Shown here: one piece after another, positions 1 through 7,903 of the stretch
Position numbering within the stretch: the first letter of the stretch is position 1
Layout: each line of letters opens with the position of its first letter
Source: Clostridiales bacterium
GTDB lineage: Bacteria > Bacillota > Clostridia > Oscillospirales > CAG-272
Direction of reading: 5' to 3'
Length of the DNA: 25,894 bases
Assembly: GCA_016280525.1 (NCBI GenBank)
Contig: JAEEGW010000162.1
Location: 1 to 25,894, forward strand
Position numbers and translations under genes: made by a program
The notes under the pieces: model-generated
Databases searched by the model: none
Seen by the model: only the letters and a program-made list of their open reading frames with translations
Told to the model about the DNA's origin: nothing

Positions 1-92
1 CGGCTTTTACCGGATCCAAACGCCGCCTCGGCGCTCTTTATATATTTTTCGTCCGCATCGCCTATTGCGCGGTAAATTTTATCCCCTTTCAT
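1..92 (-). CDS. Probable anti-sigma-type partner protein, 5' part only
   Basis: This open frame starts at the ATG at 92 (minus strand) and runs off the left edge, so only about 30 residues, beginning MKGDKIYRAIGDADEKYI, can be read. Its ATG overlaps the TGA of the sigma-factor gene in an ATGA junction, and an AAGGAGGGG ribosome site lies inside the end of that gene, so the two are translationally coupled. In Clostridia, ECF sigma genes are commonly followed by a gene whose product begins with a similar short soluble stretch ahead of a membrane anchor and acts as the anti-sigma factor. That role is inferred from position. The membrane and extracellular parts are outside the window, so the family cannot be confirmed. 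Confidence 0.6.
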   Translation of the reverse strand, partial: MKGDKIYRAIGDADEKYIKSAEAAFGSGKS

Positions 93-631
93 ATACGCCC
101 CTCCTTTTTAAGCTGTTCTTTCAGCTTTGCTCTGATACGTGAAAGCACCGTGCGCACGTAACCCTCGTCAATACCGAAATTGTCCGATATTTCTTTCATA
201 CTGTAGGAAAAATAATAACGGCATAAGAATATATCGCGGTCGCGTTTTTTAAGCGTTTTAAGAAACGCGTTTATAGCGGTTTTCAGCTCGCTTTGTATAT
301 ATTCGTCCTCGGCGCTTTCACACTCGGCAAGCTCCTCGGAAAGCGAGACGATCTCCGCGCTCCGCTTTTGCGCCGCGCTCTGCCGCAGCCTGTCGACGGA
401 CAGATTTCTGCAGATACGGAAAACGTACGCCCCCAGATCAGAAGGATCCTCGGGCGGGATCGTATTCCATACGGCTAAATACGCGTCGTTTTCACACTCC
501 TCGGCGTCAGATCTGTCGCCTAAAATGCGGTATGACACGGTATTTATATAACCGCCGTATTTGTTTTTCAGCTCCGCGACCGCGCGCTGGTCGCGTGAAT
601 TGAATAACGCGATTATCTCTTTGTCGTTCAT
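89..631 (-). CDS. RNA polymerase ECF-type sigma factor
   Basis: A 180-residue sigma-70 family protein of the short ECF layout: a region 2 domain at about residues 10-85 (with AEECENDAYLAVW and the RICRNLSVDRLR helix) and a region 4 helix-turn-helix at about 120-175 (LKKRDRDIFLCRYY, MKEISDNFGI, VRTVLSRIRAKL). It would direct RNA polymerase to a small regulon, typically for envelope or peptide stress. A GGAG ribosome site lies 7 nt before the ATG. Upstream, TGATAC-N16-CGTC resembles ECF promoters of the Bacillus SigM/SigW type, which suggests autoregulation. It is coupled to the next gene by a 4-nt overlap, fitting a sigma/anti-sigma pair. The family is clear; the inducing signal is unknown. 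Confidence 0.93.
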   Translation of the reverse strand: MNDKEIIALFNSRDQRAVAELKNKYGGYINTVSYRILGDRSDAEECENDAYLAVWNTIPPEDPSDLGAYVFRICRNLSVDRLRQSAAQKRSAEIVSLSEELAECESAEDEYIQSELKTAINAFLKTLKKRDRDIFLCRYYFSYSMKEISDNFGIDEGYVRTVLSRIRAKLKEQLKKEGRI

Positions 632-666
632 TTTGTGCTCCGTTAACTTGTGCTTTCACCTATAAA

Positions 667-692
667 GACGAAAAAAGAGGCAAAACGTATCA
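667..692 (-). promoter_or_regulatory. Candidate ECF promoter for the sigma gene
   Basis: Reading the minus strand, TGATAC (692-687) is separated by 16 nt from CGTC (670-667). This matches the arrangement of extracytoplasmic-function promoters (TGAAAC-N16-CGTC for B. subtilis SigM). The predicted start near 660 leaves a leader of about 30 nt that contains the ribosome site. A sigma-A pair with acceptable spacing is not visible here. Self-recognition by the encoded sigma factor is inferred. Confidence 0.5.
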
Positions 693-722
693 AAAAAATT
701 AAGAATTCAGAATTAAGAATTA

Positions 723-747
723 TGTAGGGGAGGGGTCTCCCCTCCCG
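723..747 (+). repeat. TGTAGGGG-type palindrome
   Basis: A 25-bp unit with an 8-bp perfect inverted repeat, GGGAGGGG-tct-CCCCTCCC. It is identical to the unit at 12670-12694. Confidence 0.85.
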
Positions 748-784
<37 letters not shown>

Positions 785-841
785 GTAAGGTGTCGCTGCG
801 CGACGAATTGTGTGCCGTACCGGCGCTCTTGGGGCTCCCCG

Positions 842-887
842 CCCGTGAACCCCCAAAAACTCGTTCCTCGTTTTCGGGGAACCCCGG
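842..887 (+). repeat. 46-bp dispersed repeat, copy 1
   Basis: An exact 46-bp match to 12826-12871, starting CCCGTGAACCCCC and ending CGGGGAACCCCGG. Its CCCCAAAAACTCG and CTCGTTTTCGGGG halves form an imperfect inverted repeat. Flanking sequence also agrees in part, including a nearly identical hairpin (AAGGTGTCGCT...GCGAC) about 40 bp upstream in both copies. Confidence 0.92.
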
Positions 888-955
888 TCGCCCCCTTACC
901 GCCCCAAACCCCACCATCCCCCCATTTATCAATGGGGCTTTTTGCGGATGAAAAG

Positions 956-979
956 CGGGCGATCGATGATCGCCCCTAC
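956..979 (-). repeat. TGTAGGGG-family palindrome overlapping a stop codon
   Basis: Read on the minus strand it is GTAGGGGCGATC-atc-GATCGCCCG, an 8-bp perfect stem GGGCGATC/GATCGCCC with a 3-nt loop. The TAG stop of the glycosidase gene (978-976) is formed by the TAG of GTAGGGG, so the element abuts or has replaced the original 3' end of that gene. Confidence 0.85.
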
Positions 980-3900
980 TTTACAGTTTTAACCGTTACC
1001 TTTCCGAGATGCGCGGGGATGAGATTGTAGTTGTCCGTCCACGAACCGCCGCCGGTGACGAAGTGGCCGGGGCCGTACGCGCCGTGGAACAAGGGGACCA
1101 GATGCAGCGGTCCGAAAAGATTTCTTCTTGTTCCCACAAGCGTTATCTTTATATCATCTCCGGCTTTCACCGCGTCCGTTATATCCGCCTCGTAAGGCTC
1201 CCACGCGAGGATCTGTCCGTTTACTTTGACGAGACTTCCGGCAAAATCGTCCGCTTTTATTATAACGCGCTCGCCGTCCTCCGGCTGCTCAAAATTGCGG
1301 TTCGGTACCGTGTACGTTATGCAGCCGGTGTAAAACGGCATTGACTGGTCGTACGTCTCGCCGAAATCCGCTTTGTCCGGCAGAGAAGTGAGCGTTCTTT
1401 TCGTGCCGTCTATCTTCACGCCGAAGCTGCCGATAAGATAAAGCGATTCAATATTCGTCGTCCTCATAAACGCGACCTTGACCGTCACTACGTTCTCGCC
1501 CGGCTTCAGCGCGTCCTTCGGCACGGGCATTTTCTTCAAACAGTTGTCTATATAGAAATCGTCCGGGTCGGGGCAGGTAAGCGCCGCGCCGTTTATGAAA
1601 TACGAATTGAATTCCGGCCGCTCGCCGCACAGATAAACGTCGCCCTCCGGCATTTTTTCAATATCAAACGTGTACTGCAGCTCAATATCGCCGTAAACCT
1701 TCTTGTCGTGCAGTTTGGCGTACCACGGTTGCAGCATCTCGCCGCCGCGGTGTTCGATCCCGAAATGATCGCGCACTTTCTGGTCTATCTTCAGCGATTC
1801 CGCTTCATCCGAGAACTCGCCGCCCGGTACTCTCCACCTTGCAAAGTCAAGCACGCACGCCTGCGGCTCGTCACACACGTAATCAAACTTGCCGGTGATA
1901 AAATACATATTTTTTGTATAGACCTCTTTCGGCGTATCAAGCTTCTCGCCGCCGCGCGTGAAGACCACCATAGCCGATCCCGCCGCTTCAAGCTCAAGTT
2001 CAAACCTAACGCCGCGGTACGTTTTCTCATACGGCAAGCTGTAACGTTTTCCCGTTTCAAGCGACCATAGCTGCGGCTCGTAGCAGTCTTCCATACTTTG
2101 GTAATCGTCCTGTATATCCATTGTAAAATTGAGCGCACCCGTCGCTTTTTCGCGGTTTGTGTTCAGTATCGCGGCGATATATATATCCGCTTCCGCATCG
2201 TAACGCGCCTGAACGAATACGTCGCCGCAGTTTTTACCTTCTATGTCTTCTATGAATATCGAGTGTATCCCGTGCGCGCCGCCGGGCTTGCACGTCATCT
2301 GCACGCTGTCAACGACGGGTTCTTCTTCAAGCGGTATTCTTACACACTCCGCCGCAAGCTTTTCCGGCTCGTCCGATAAAACCGCGTCAACGTATTTCGG
2401 CGTATCGCCTGCAAATACGATCTTACCGCCCGCGTCCTTGAATTCTTTTAAGATCTTCAGCGTCGTAGGTCTTATCGTTATCATGCCGGACACTATAACG
2501 GTCTTATACGAAGCCTCGCCTACGTGAAGTATCGCGCCGTCAGCGGTCTTTTCCACCGCCGTGCGCGGTATCATCATCTGCTCCTCGCCATAGTCAAAAT
2601 CTATGTGGTTGCGGATCAGGATATTGAACAGCTTCTGATACGCGCCTTCCGTCTCATGCGCCAGAGGCGAAACGGGATTTATCCACTGCGCCCAGCCGAG
2701 ATACGCCCTGCACCAGATGCTTTCTATCGGGTTCAGTACAAGCACGTCGCATAACGGCTTGCCCTGCTGCATCATAAGACCGAAACGCGCGAAATACGTT
2801 TCTACAAACGAATAGTCTTTATACCACGGAGACTGATGCAGGATGGACGCCGGATAATCGCGTTTTGATTCGCCTTCCATCGTGTACCACGACAGATGCT
2901 GACACCGCAGATTTATACCGAAAAGCGCCTGCCAGTCGCCGACCGCCTTGTGCGAGCGCAGATTGAACTGCCAGCCCGTGCAGCCGTAAAGCTCGGACAA
3001 AAGCCATTTTTTGCCAACCTGACGCGCCGCGGAAGATAGCTGCTTAACGACCCAGTAACAGCGGTTGTGCTCGGTCAAAAGGTCTATTCCGGGATAACCC
3101 ATGTGCTCGTACGATCTCATAAGCGAGCCGTTAGGTACGGTCTGGTTGGTCAGGCAGTCCTCGTGAAGAACGTGACCGGTGAAGATCATATTGTTTTCGT
3201 TACACCAGTCGTTTATTTTTTTCATAAACCGCTCGACGAAAAGGTTGCACGCCAGATCAAAATAATTTAGTTTAACGCGGTTAACCGGCTCGCCGTTTTT
3301 CTGATAGAAAAGCTCCGGCAGAACGGGGAAAAGGTCGTAGCTGTAACGTATTCTGAACTGCTCAAAAAGATCGTCCGTATACGCCGTCGCGCACGATATA
3401 ACGCCGTCTATTTCGGTCCTGTTGTCCATCGCGTGGCCTCTGTGCGGCTCGTCCGTGAAAATGCCTTTTATGCTTTTGCCAAGGCGGTCGCCGCAGCGTT
3501 TTTTATATTCCTCGTGCGTCAGCTCAATGAATTTATCAACGGCTTTTTCGCTCATCGTGTCTATATACGTCGTTCCGTTGAAATTGCTGTTCGGCCTGTC
3601 CGGTATTATCCTGAACTGCAGGATTTTTTTATCAGAAGACACGTTTTTGACTTCTTCCGGTTTTATCCGTTTGTATTCTCCGAGCTTCAGCCCTTCAAGC
3701 TCCGCTTCAAAAACGCATATTTCATCGTCTTTGTACTCATATTTATCCGGGGAAGACTCAAAAATATATAAGGATTTCATCCTGTACTGCGGGTCGACCG
3801 TCACCTTGCCGCCCGCGCTGCCGGACGGCCAGCGGTCCTCATCGTACAGCCACGACTCCATACCGACGGACTGCCCGTAATCAGCCGTGCTGTTTATCAG

Positions 3901-4104
3901 ATCGAACCACTGCTCGCCTAAATACTCGGTTATAAGCCCGGCGCGGCTGTGCATAAAATAGCCGCCGAGACCCATTTCCTTCATAACGTCCACCTGACGT
4001 TTAAGCTCTTTTTCCTCAAGCTCGCCGTTCCAGCTCCAGAAAGGCTTGCCGCGGTATTCCGCACCCGGAGATTCAAAGGTCTTTATCAGTTCTTTTTTGT
4101 TCAT
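976..4104 (-). CDS. GH106-like glycoside hydrolase (alpha-L-rhamnosidase-like)
   Basis: A large protein (1042 residues) resembling the Glyco_hydro_106 group often annotated as alpha-L-rhamnosidase in gut Clostridia. Visible landmarks are KPFWSWNGEL (about 20-29), GGYFMHSRAGL (47-57), LYDEDRWPSGSAGG (86-99), an acidic FTDEP (216-220) and SELYGCTGW (370-378), all in the catalytic barrel half. The last 250 residues are beta-rich and look like galactose-binding-type sandwiches. No signal peptide is seen, so it probably acts in the cytoplasm on imported oligosaccharides. The ATG at 4104 is chosen because AAAGGA lies 6 nt upstream; a TTG-initiated extension to 4122 would swallow that site. It is the second gene after a sugar-binding lipoprotein. 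The stop codon lies within a repeat. Substrate specificity is inferred only. Confidence 0.78.
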   Translation of the reverse strand: MNKKELIKTFESPGAEYRGKPFWSWNGELEEKELKRQVDVMKEMGLGGYFMHSRAGLITEYLGEQWFDLINSTADYGQSVGMESWLYDEDRWPSGSAGGKVTVDPQYRMKSLYIFESSPDKYEYKDDEICVFEAELEGLKLGEYKRIKPEEVKNVSSDKKILQFRIIPDRPNSNFNGTTYIDTMSEKAVDKFIELTHEEYKKRCGDRLGKSIKGIFTDEPHRGHAMDNRTEIDGVISCATAYTDDLFEQFRIRYSYDLFPVLPELFYQKNGEPVNRVKLNYFDLACNLFVERFMKKINDWCNENNMIFTGHVLHEDCLTNQTVPNGSLMRSYEHMGYPGIDLLTEHNRCYWVVKQLSSAARQVGKKWLLSELYGCTGWQFNLRSHKAVGDWQALFGINLRCQHLSWYTMEGESKRDYPASILHQSPWYKDYSFVETYFARFGLMMQQGKPLCDVLVLNPIESIWCRAYLGWAQWINPVSPLAHETEGAYQKLFNILIRNHIDFDYGEEQMMIPRTAVEKTADGAILHVGEASYKTVIVSGMITIRPTTLKILKEFKDAGGKIVFAGDTPKYVDAVLSDEPEKLAAECVRIPLEEEPVVDSVQMTCKPGGAHGIHSIFIEDIEGKNCGDVFVQARYDAEADIYIAAILNTNREKATGALNFTMDIQDDYQSMEDCYEPQLWSLETGKRYSLPYEKTYRGVRFELELEAAGSAMVVFTRGGEKLDTPKEVYTKNMYFITGKFDYVCDEPQACVLDFARWRVPGGEFSDEAESLKIDQKVRDHFGIEHRGGEMLQPWYAKLHDKKVYGDIELQYTFDIEKMPEGDVYLCGERPEFNSYFINGAALTCPDPDDFYIDNCLKKMPVPKDALKPGENVVTVKVAFMRTTNIESLYLIGSFGVKIDGTKRTLTSLPDKADFGETYDQSMPFYTGCITYTVPNRNFEQPEDGERVIIKADDFAGSLVKVNGQILAWEPYEADITDAVKAGDDIKITLVGTRRNLFGPLHLVPLFHGAYGPGHFVTGGGSWTDNYNLIPAHLGKVTVKTVK

Positions 4105-4110
4105 ATGATA

Positions 4111-4116
4111 TCCTTT
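4111..4116 (-). promoter_or_regulatory. Ribosome site fixing the glycosidase start
   Basis: AAAGGA on the minus strand lies 6 nt before the ATG at 4104. It would be inside the coding region if translation began at the in-frame TTG at 4122, so the shorter product is preferred. Confidence 0.75.
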
Positions 4117-4120
4117 CCGC

Positions 4121-4162
4121 AAAATAAAATACCGCTACCCGTGAGAAAAACACGGGTAACGG
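4121..4162 (-). terminator. Intercistronic hairpin with U-rich tail (attenuator-like)
   Basis: In the 67-bp gap between the lipoprotein and glycosidase genes the minus strand forms a 12-bp stem, CCGTTACCCGTG with CACGGGTAGCGG (one G-U pair), around a TTTTTCT loop, followed by TATTTTATTTT. It has the form of an intrinsic terminator. Since the next gene lacks a promoter of its own that I can see, it is more likely a partial terminator or an mRNA stabiliser that keeps binding-protein mRNA above glycosidase mRNA, as is common for such operons. Confidence 0.75.
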
Positions 4163-4171
4163 CAAAATGAA

Positions 4172-5692
4172 TTATTTCAGTTTTTCAAAATCTTCAACAA
4201 GTTTGTTCAAAGCTTTGGTTATGCGTTTTGCGCTTTTCTGCGTTGCGGACGCGATCTCGTTATTGCCTTTTTTGACCATATTTCTCATAGACGTGTAAAG
4301 TGAAGCAACCGTGTTTTCCTCCGCCATATAGCCTATATCGCAGGCGCGGTTTGCGAAAATTATGGGCAGCATATCGTATGATTCGGCGTCGCGCGCGCCT
4401 TTTGTCTTAAGCGATTTTTCGTAGTACGCCGGCGTCAGTATGTTTTTGCCCTCAACGGCTAACGCCTGCGTTATCATACCAGCTCTCTCCAGCTTTTTGG
4501 AGTCGGCTTTCATATTGCTCGTTATCATAGCGCACAGCGTGACGGCGGCAACGGAGTGAGTCGTATATTCTTTTTGACTTTCATCAAACTTCGGGCAGGG
4601 AATAATACCGTAGTCCGTCTCCATTTCACGCAGCCTTATCGCGCACTGCATAACCTCCGAGTAAAACAGTCCTCTGTCTTCTTCAAACATTTCCTGCGCT
4701 ATAAGGTGCGCCGCCGGATTGACGTGCGTAAAGTCGTGACAGTCAAACGTCACTCTGTTTTTAGCATAATAAATATCAATGATTTTGTCAATTATCGCGG
4801 AGTTGCGTTCGTTGTTGAAATCGAGATACGGTATATCGTCGGTATCTTTTCTTATAATTCTGCCGTCGGCCGCGTAGAAAAGTCCCTGTATGAAGTCGAT
4901 GGTCGTCGTGATGCCGAATTTATCCTGCTCATCCGCCTGACCGTTGTTGTTTAAGTCCTCGTAGAAATCCTTTGCGAGTTCAAGCAGTTTGTCAAACGTC
5001 CATTTGCCCTCTTTTACAAGCGTGTAAATATCAAGGTCAAGGTTTGCGGCAAGCTTTTTGTTGAACATCATGACCCACGTGCCGTCGTTGTCCATCGTGG
5101 TTATCTCACCGGTGGCAAAATAGTTTATGCCGCCGATAGAGGACTGCGACAGATACGACTGATCCCACACGTCGCTCTTAAGATCGAGATACGGAACTTC
5201 TTCAAGGTTTATAAGATATCCGCTCTGCGCAAGCGTGTAAGCGTTCGACATGACCTGCATTACAAGGTCGTATTCCTTGTCGCCGGACGAAATATCCTTT
5301 TTGACAAGACTTCCTATGCCGCTTCTCGTCGCGTTTTCGATTATCTCTATCTTAACGCCGAATCTGTCTTCTATCAAAGACATTCTTGAAAAAACCGCGC
5401 TTATGACCGGGTCGTCGCTGTCCGTCTCCGCCCAGAAGTCCTTGCATTCCCATTCGCCGTCTCCTTTGCCGGGGCAAAGAACGGTAAACGTTTCGTTGTT
5501 GTATTTGAGCTCCGGAATATAATACGTTTCCGCCGGCTCGGTCTCTTCAGCCGTTTCAACGGTAGTCACGTCGTCGTTGTTTGCCGACGTTGTGACCGTG
5601 CCCTGATTCTTTGGCTCCGCGCATCCGTAAAGAACGGACAAACACATAAGAGCCGAAAGAGTTATACATAGTATGCCTGTTATTTTTTTCAC
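4172..5692 (-). CDS. Sugar ABC transporter substrate-binding lipoprotein (SBP_bac_1-like)
   Basis: A 506-residue exported lipoprotein. The N-terminus has a basic start, a hydrophobic run and the lipobox LYGC, followed by a Thr/Glu-rich linker, then the mature domain typical of family 1 extracellular solute-binding proteins, which capture sugars for ABC importers. A DLNNNGQADEQDKFG segment has the spacing of a calcium-binding loop, a frequent insert in this family. GTG at 5692 is chosen as the start: GGGAGG lies 6 nt upstream, and the upstream ATG at 5728 would overlap the promoter -10 region. No permease or ATPase gene is adjacent; the partner transporter must be elsewhere. It leads the operon with the GH106-like enzyme, which suggests a shared glycan substrate. 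Confidence 0.88.
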   Translation of the reverse strand: MKKITGILCITLSALMCLSVLYGCAEPKNQGTVTTSANNDDVTTVETAEETEPAETYYIPELKYNNETFTVLCPGKGDGEWECKDFWAETDSDDPVISAVFSRMSLIEDRFGVKIEIIENATRSGIGSLVKKDISSGDKEYDLVMQVMSNAYTLAQSGYLINLEEVPYLDLKSDVWDQSYLSQSSIGGINYFATGEITTMDNDGTWVMMFNKKLAANLDLDIYTLVKEGKWTFDKLLELAKDFYEDLNNNGQADEQDKFGITTTIDFIQGLFYAADGRIIRKDTDDIPYLDFNNERNSAIIDKIIDIYYAKNRVTFDCHDFTHVNPAAHLIAQEMFEEDRGLFYSEVMQCAIRLREMETDYGIIPCPKFDESQKEYTTHSVAAVTLCAMITSNMKADSKKLERAGMITQALAVEGKNILTPAYYEKSLKTKGARDAESYDMLPIIFANRACDIGYMAEENTVASLYTSMRNMVKKGNNEIASATQKSAKRITKALNKLVEDFEKLK

Positions 5693-5698
5693 AGTCGT

Positions 5699-5704
5699 CC
5701 TCCC
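5699..5704 (-). promoter_or_regulatory. Ribosome site fixing a GTG start
   Basis: GGGAGG on the minus strand lies 6 nt before the GTG at 5692. It sets the lipoprotein start, which then gives an ordinary signal peptide (VKKITGILCITLSALMC read with Met first). Confidence 0.8.
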
Positions 5705-5718
5705 TTTGATTTTTTTAT

Positions 5719-5747
5719 ATTCTATCACATTTATGCCCGCTTGTCAA
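5719..5747 (-). promoter_or_regulatory. Vegetative sigma-A promoter of the lipoprotein-glycosidase operon
   Basis: On the minus strand TTGACA (5747-5742), a 17-nt spacer and TAGAAT (5724-5719) make an almost perfect sigma-A promoter. The transcript would begin near 5712, giving a leader of about 20 nt. No clear operator or riboswitch is seen, though a repressor site could overlap. Confidence 0.88.
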
Positions 5748-5830
5748 TATTAAAGGTCAAATATTCTGTTTTGTCAATGTGTCTGATCGGATATGCAAAC
5801 TATAAAATTTTATCCCCAATGCTTTTTTTA

Positions 5831-5903
5831 TTAACAATATTATGATACAATATATATGTATAAAAATCTCTTGACAACAATATATAGTAAAGGATGCGTA
5901 TAA
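5831..5903 (+). promoter_or_regulatory. Candidate promoter region of the topoisomerase operon
   Basis: The AT-rich DNA before 5904 has several -10-like boxes, such as TATGAT/TACAAT (5841-5851) and TATGTA (5855-5860); TTAACA (5831-5836) lies 18 nt before the latter. None is a convincing pair. AAAGGATG (5889-5896) is the ribosome site of the next gene. The TTGACA at 5871 has no suitable -10 before the start codon. Confidence 0.25.
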
Positions 5904-7886
5904 ATGTCTAAAAAAACTATATCAAATGAAGATATAACTCAACTTAAAGGACCGGACAGAATAAGGCTCAAACCCGGTGTCATGCTCGGCTCGGACGGGA
6001 TAGACGCCGTTATACAGACTGTTTTTGAAATAGTGTCCAATTCTATCGACGAAGCGAAGGAAGGCTACGGCGATTTAATAAATATTACCCTGTATAACGA
6101 TGACTCCGTTGAGGTGGAGGACTTCGGCCGCGGTATCCCGCTCGACTTCAACAACAAGGAGCAGAGATACAACTGGGAACTCATTTTCTGCGAGCTTTAC
6201 GCCGGCGGCAAATACAACAACAATTCGGATTCCGGCAGTTACCAGTTCGCTATCGGCACAAACGGCCTCGGCGCCTGCGCCACGCAGTACACGAGCGAAT
6301 ATATGAACGTAAGATCGTACCGCGACGGATACGTTTATTCAATAGATTTCAAAGAAGGATACGCTGTGACCGAGCTGACCAAAACGGAACTTGGCAGAAA
6401 AGAAAAGCGCACCGGCACGGTCATAAAATGGAAACCGGACTTAAAAGTCTTCACGGATATAAAAATACCGCGCGACGAGCTTTCCGATATTATAAGGAAA
6501 CAGGCGATAGTAAACGCCGGGCTCAGATTCTGCATAAGCTGCCAGAACGAAGACGGCAGTTTTGAAAAAACGGAATACTATTATGAAGAAGGTATCAAAG
6601 AATATTTAAGAGAGCTTGCGGGAGAAAGCGTTCTTACGCCGCCCGTGTTCTGGACTTCCGAGGGCGTCGGACGCGACCGCGAGGACAAGCCGGAATACAA
6701 AGTGAAATTCGAGCTTACGTTCTGCTTCACGAAAGGCGTCTCGGCTCTTCAGTGCTTCCACAACTCCAGCTTTCTTGAAAACGGCGGATCGCCGGAAAAA
6801 GCCGTAAGAATGGCGTTCACCTCGGCTATCGACAAATACGCGAAGACCGTGGGCAAGGCGAAAGCTGATATGAGGATACCGTTTTCGGATATAGCGGACT
6901 CGCTCGTAATAATCGTAAACAGCTTTTCGACTTACTGTTCTTACGAAAACCAGACTAAAAAATCCATAAACAACAAATTCATCTACGATTTTCTGACTAA
7001 CTATATAAAGCGCAACTTAGAGATATACTTCCTTGAAAAGCCGCAGGAAGCGGACGCGCTGTATAAGCAGATAATCATAAACAAGAAAAGCAGAGAAGCG
7101 GCGGAGGCGGCGAGAGCCAATATAGTAAAAGAGCTTGCGCCGGCGGCGACGGACGTAACGAAGCGCGTTGAAAAATTCGTGCCCTGCCGCAGTAACGACC
7201 CGAGCGAATGCGAGCTTTTTATAGTGGAGGGCGATTCGGCGTTAGGCTCCTGCAAGCTCGCGCGCGACCCGTATTTCCAGGCGGTTATGCCCGTACGCGG
7301 CAAAACGCTCAACTGCCTTAAAAGCACGGACGCAAAGATACTGCAAAACCAGATCATAATGGATCTTGTTAAAGTTCTCGGCTGCGGCGCGGAGATAAAA
7401 GTCGGCAAAAAAGGCGAATCCGCGTTCAATATAAGCAATCTGCGCTTCCACAAGATAATAATCTGCACGGACGCGGACGTTGACGGCTTCCAGATAAGAA
7501 CGCTTATACTGACTATGTTCTACCGCCTGCTGCCGACGCTTATCTCCGAAGGATATATTTATATTGCGGAATCCCCGCTTTATGAGATAACCTGCGGCAA
7601 GGACACGTATTTTGCATACGACGATAACGAAAAAGTGGAAATAATGAAAAAGCTGGACAACAAAAAAGTAACTATCCAGCGCAGCAAAGGCTTAGGCGAA
7701 AACGAGCCGGATATGATGAAGCTGACGACTATGGCGCCCGCGACGAGAAGGCTCATACGCATACAGCCCTGCAACGAAGAGGAGACGTACGAGATGTTCG
7801 ACACGCTTCTCGGAACGAATCTTGACGGCAGAAAAGAATTTATATCCGCGCACAGCGAAGAATACTATCAGGACGCTGATATTTAA
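5904..7886 (+). CDS. parE: Type IIA DNA topoisomerase subunit B (ParE/GyrB-like, clostridial type)
   Basis: The 660-residue ATPase subunit of a type IIA topoisomerase, which powers strand passage to relax or unlink DNA with the next gene's product. The GHKL site shows E42 and N46 (VFEIVSNSIDEA), D73 in VEDFGRGIP and the lid GTNGLGA (118-124, in place of the usual GLHGVGA). The transducer has the QTKKS loop. The TOPRIM part has E442 in VEGDSALG, D523/D525/D527 in DADVDG, and a C-terminal SKGLGE. Length fits ParE or GyrB without the proteobacterial insert. The diverged lid and ATPase motifs belong to a lineage common in Clostridia beside classical gyrase, so annotations as gyrB would mislead. 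The next gene starts 17 bp later. Function is secure; gyrase versus topo IV is inferred. Confidence 0.93.
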   Translation: MSKKTISNEDITQLKGPDRIRLKPGVMLGSDGIDAVIQTVFEIVSNSIDEAKEGYGDLINITLYNDDSVEVEDFGRGIPLDFNNKEQRYNWELIFCELYAGGKYNNNSDSGSYQFAIGTNGLGACATQYTSEYMNVRSYRDGYVYSIDFKEGYAVTELTKTELGRKEKRTGTVIKWKPDLKVFTDIKIPRDELSDIIRKQAIVNAGLRFCISCQNEDGSFEKTEYYYEEGIKEYLRELAGESVLTPPVFWTSEGVGRDREDKPEYKVKFELTFCFTKGVSALQCFHNSSFLENGGSPEKAVRMAFTSAIDKYAKTVGKAKADMRIPFSDIADSLVIIVNSFSTYCSYENQTKKSINNKFIYDFLTNYIKRNLEIYFLEKPQEADALYKQIIINKKSREAAEAARANIVKELAPAATDVTKRVEKFVPCRSNDPSECELFIVEGDSALGSCKLARDPYFQAVMPVRGKTLNCLKSTDAKILQNQIIMDLVKVLGCGAEIKVGKKGESAFNISNLRFHKIIICTDADVDGFQIRTLILTMFYRLLPTLISEGYIYIAESPLYEITCGKDTYFAYDDNEKVEIMKKLDNKKVTIQRSKGLGENEPDMMKLTTMAPATRRLIRIQPCNEEETYEMFDTLLGTNLDGRKEFISAHSEEYYQDADI

Positions 7887-7903
7887 CGTGAGGACGGTAT
7901 AAA

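Noticed and set aside
920..943. CCCCATT/AATGGGG hairpin with T-run as a plus-strand terminator
   Set aside because: No plus-strand gene lies upstream of it; it is better treated as part of the repeat mosaic.
3422..3880. Plus-strand open frame of 152 codons
   Set aside because: It is antisense inside the glycosidase gene, has no ribosome site, and its translation mirrors the codon pattern of the opposite strand.
5871..5903. TTGACA at 5871-5876 as -35 of the topoisomerase operon
   Set aside because: A -10 at 16-18 nt would fall at 5893-5900, on or after the ribosome site and almost at the start codon; no TATAAT-like box is there.
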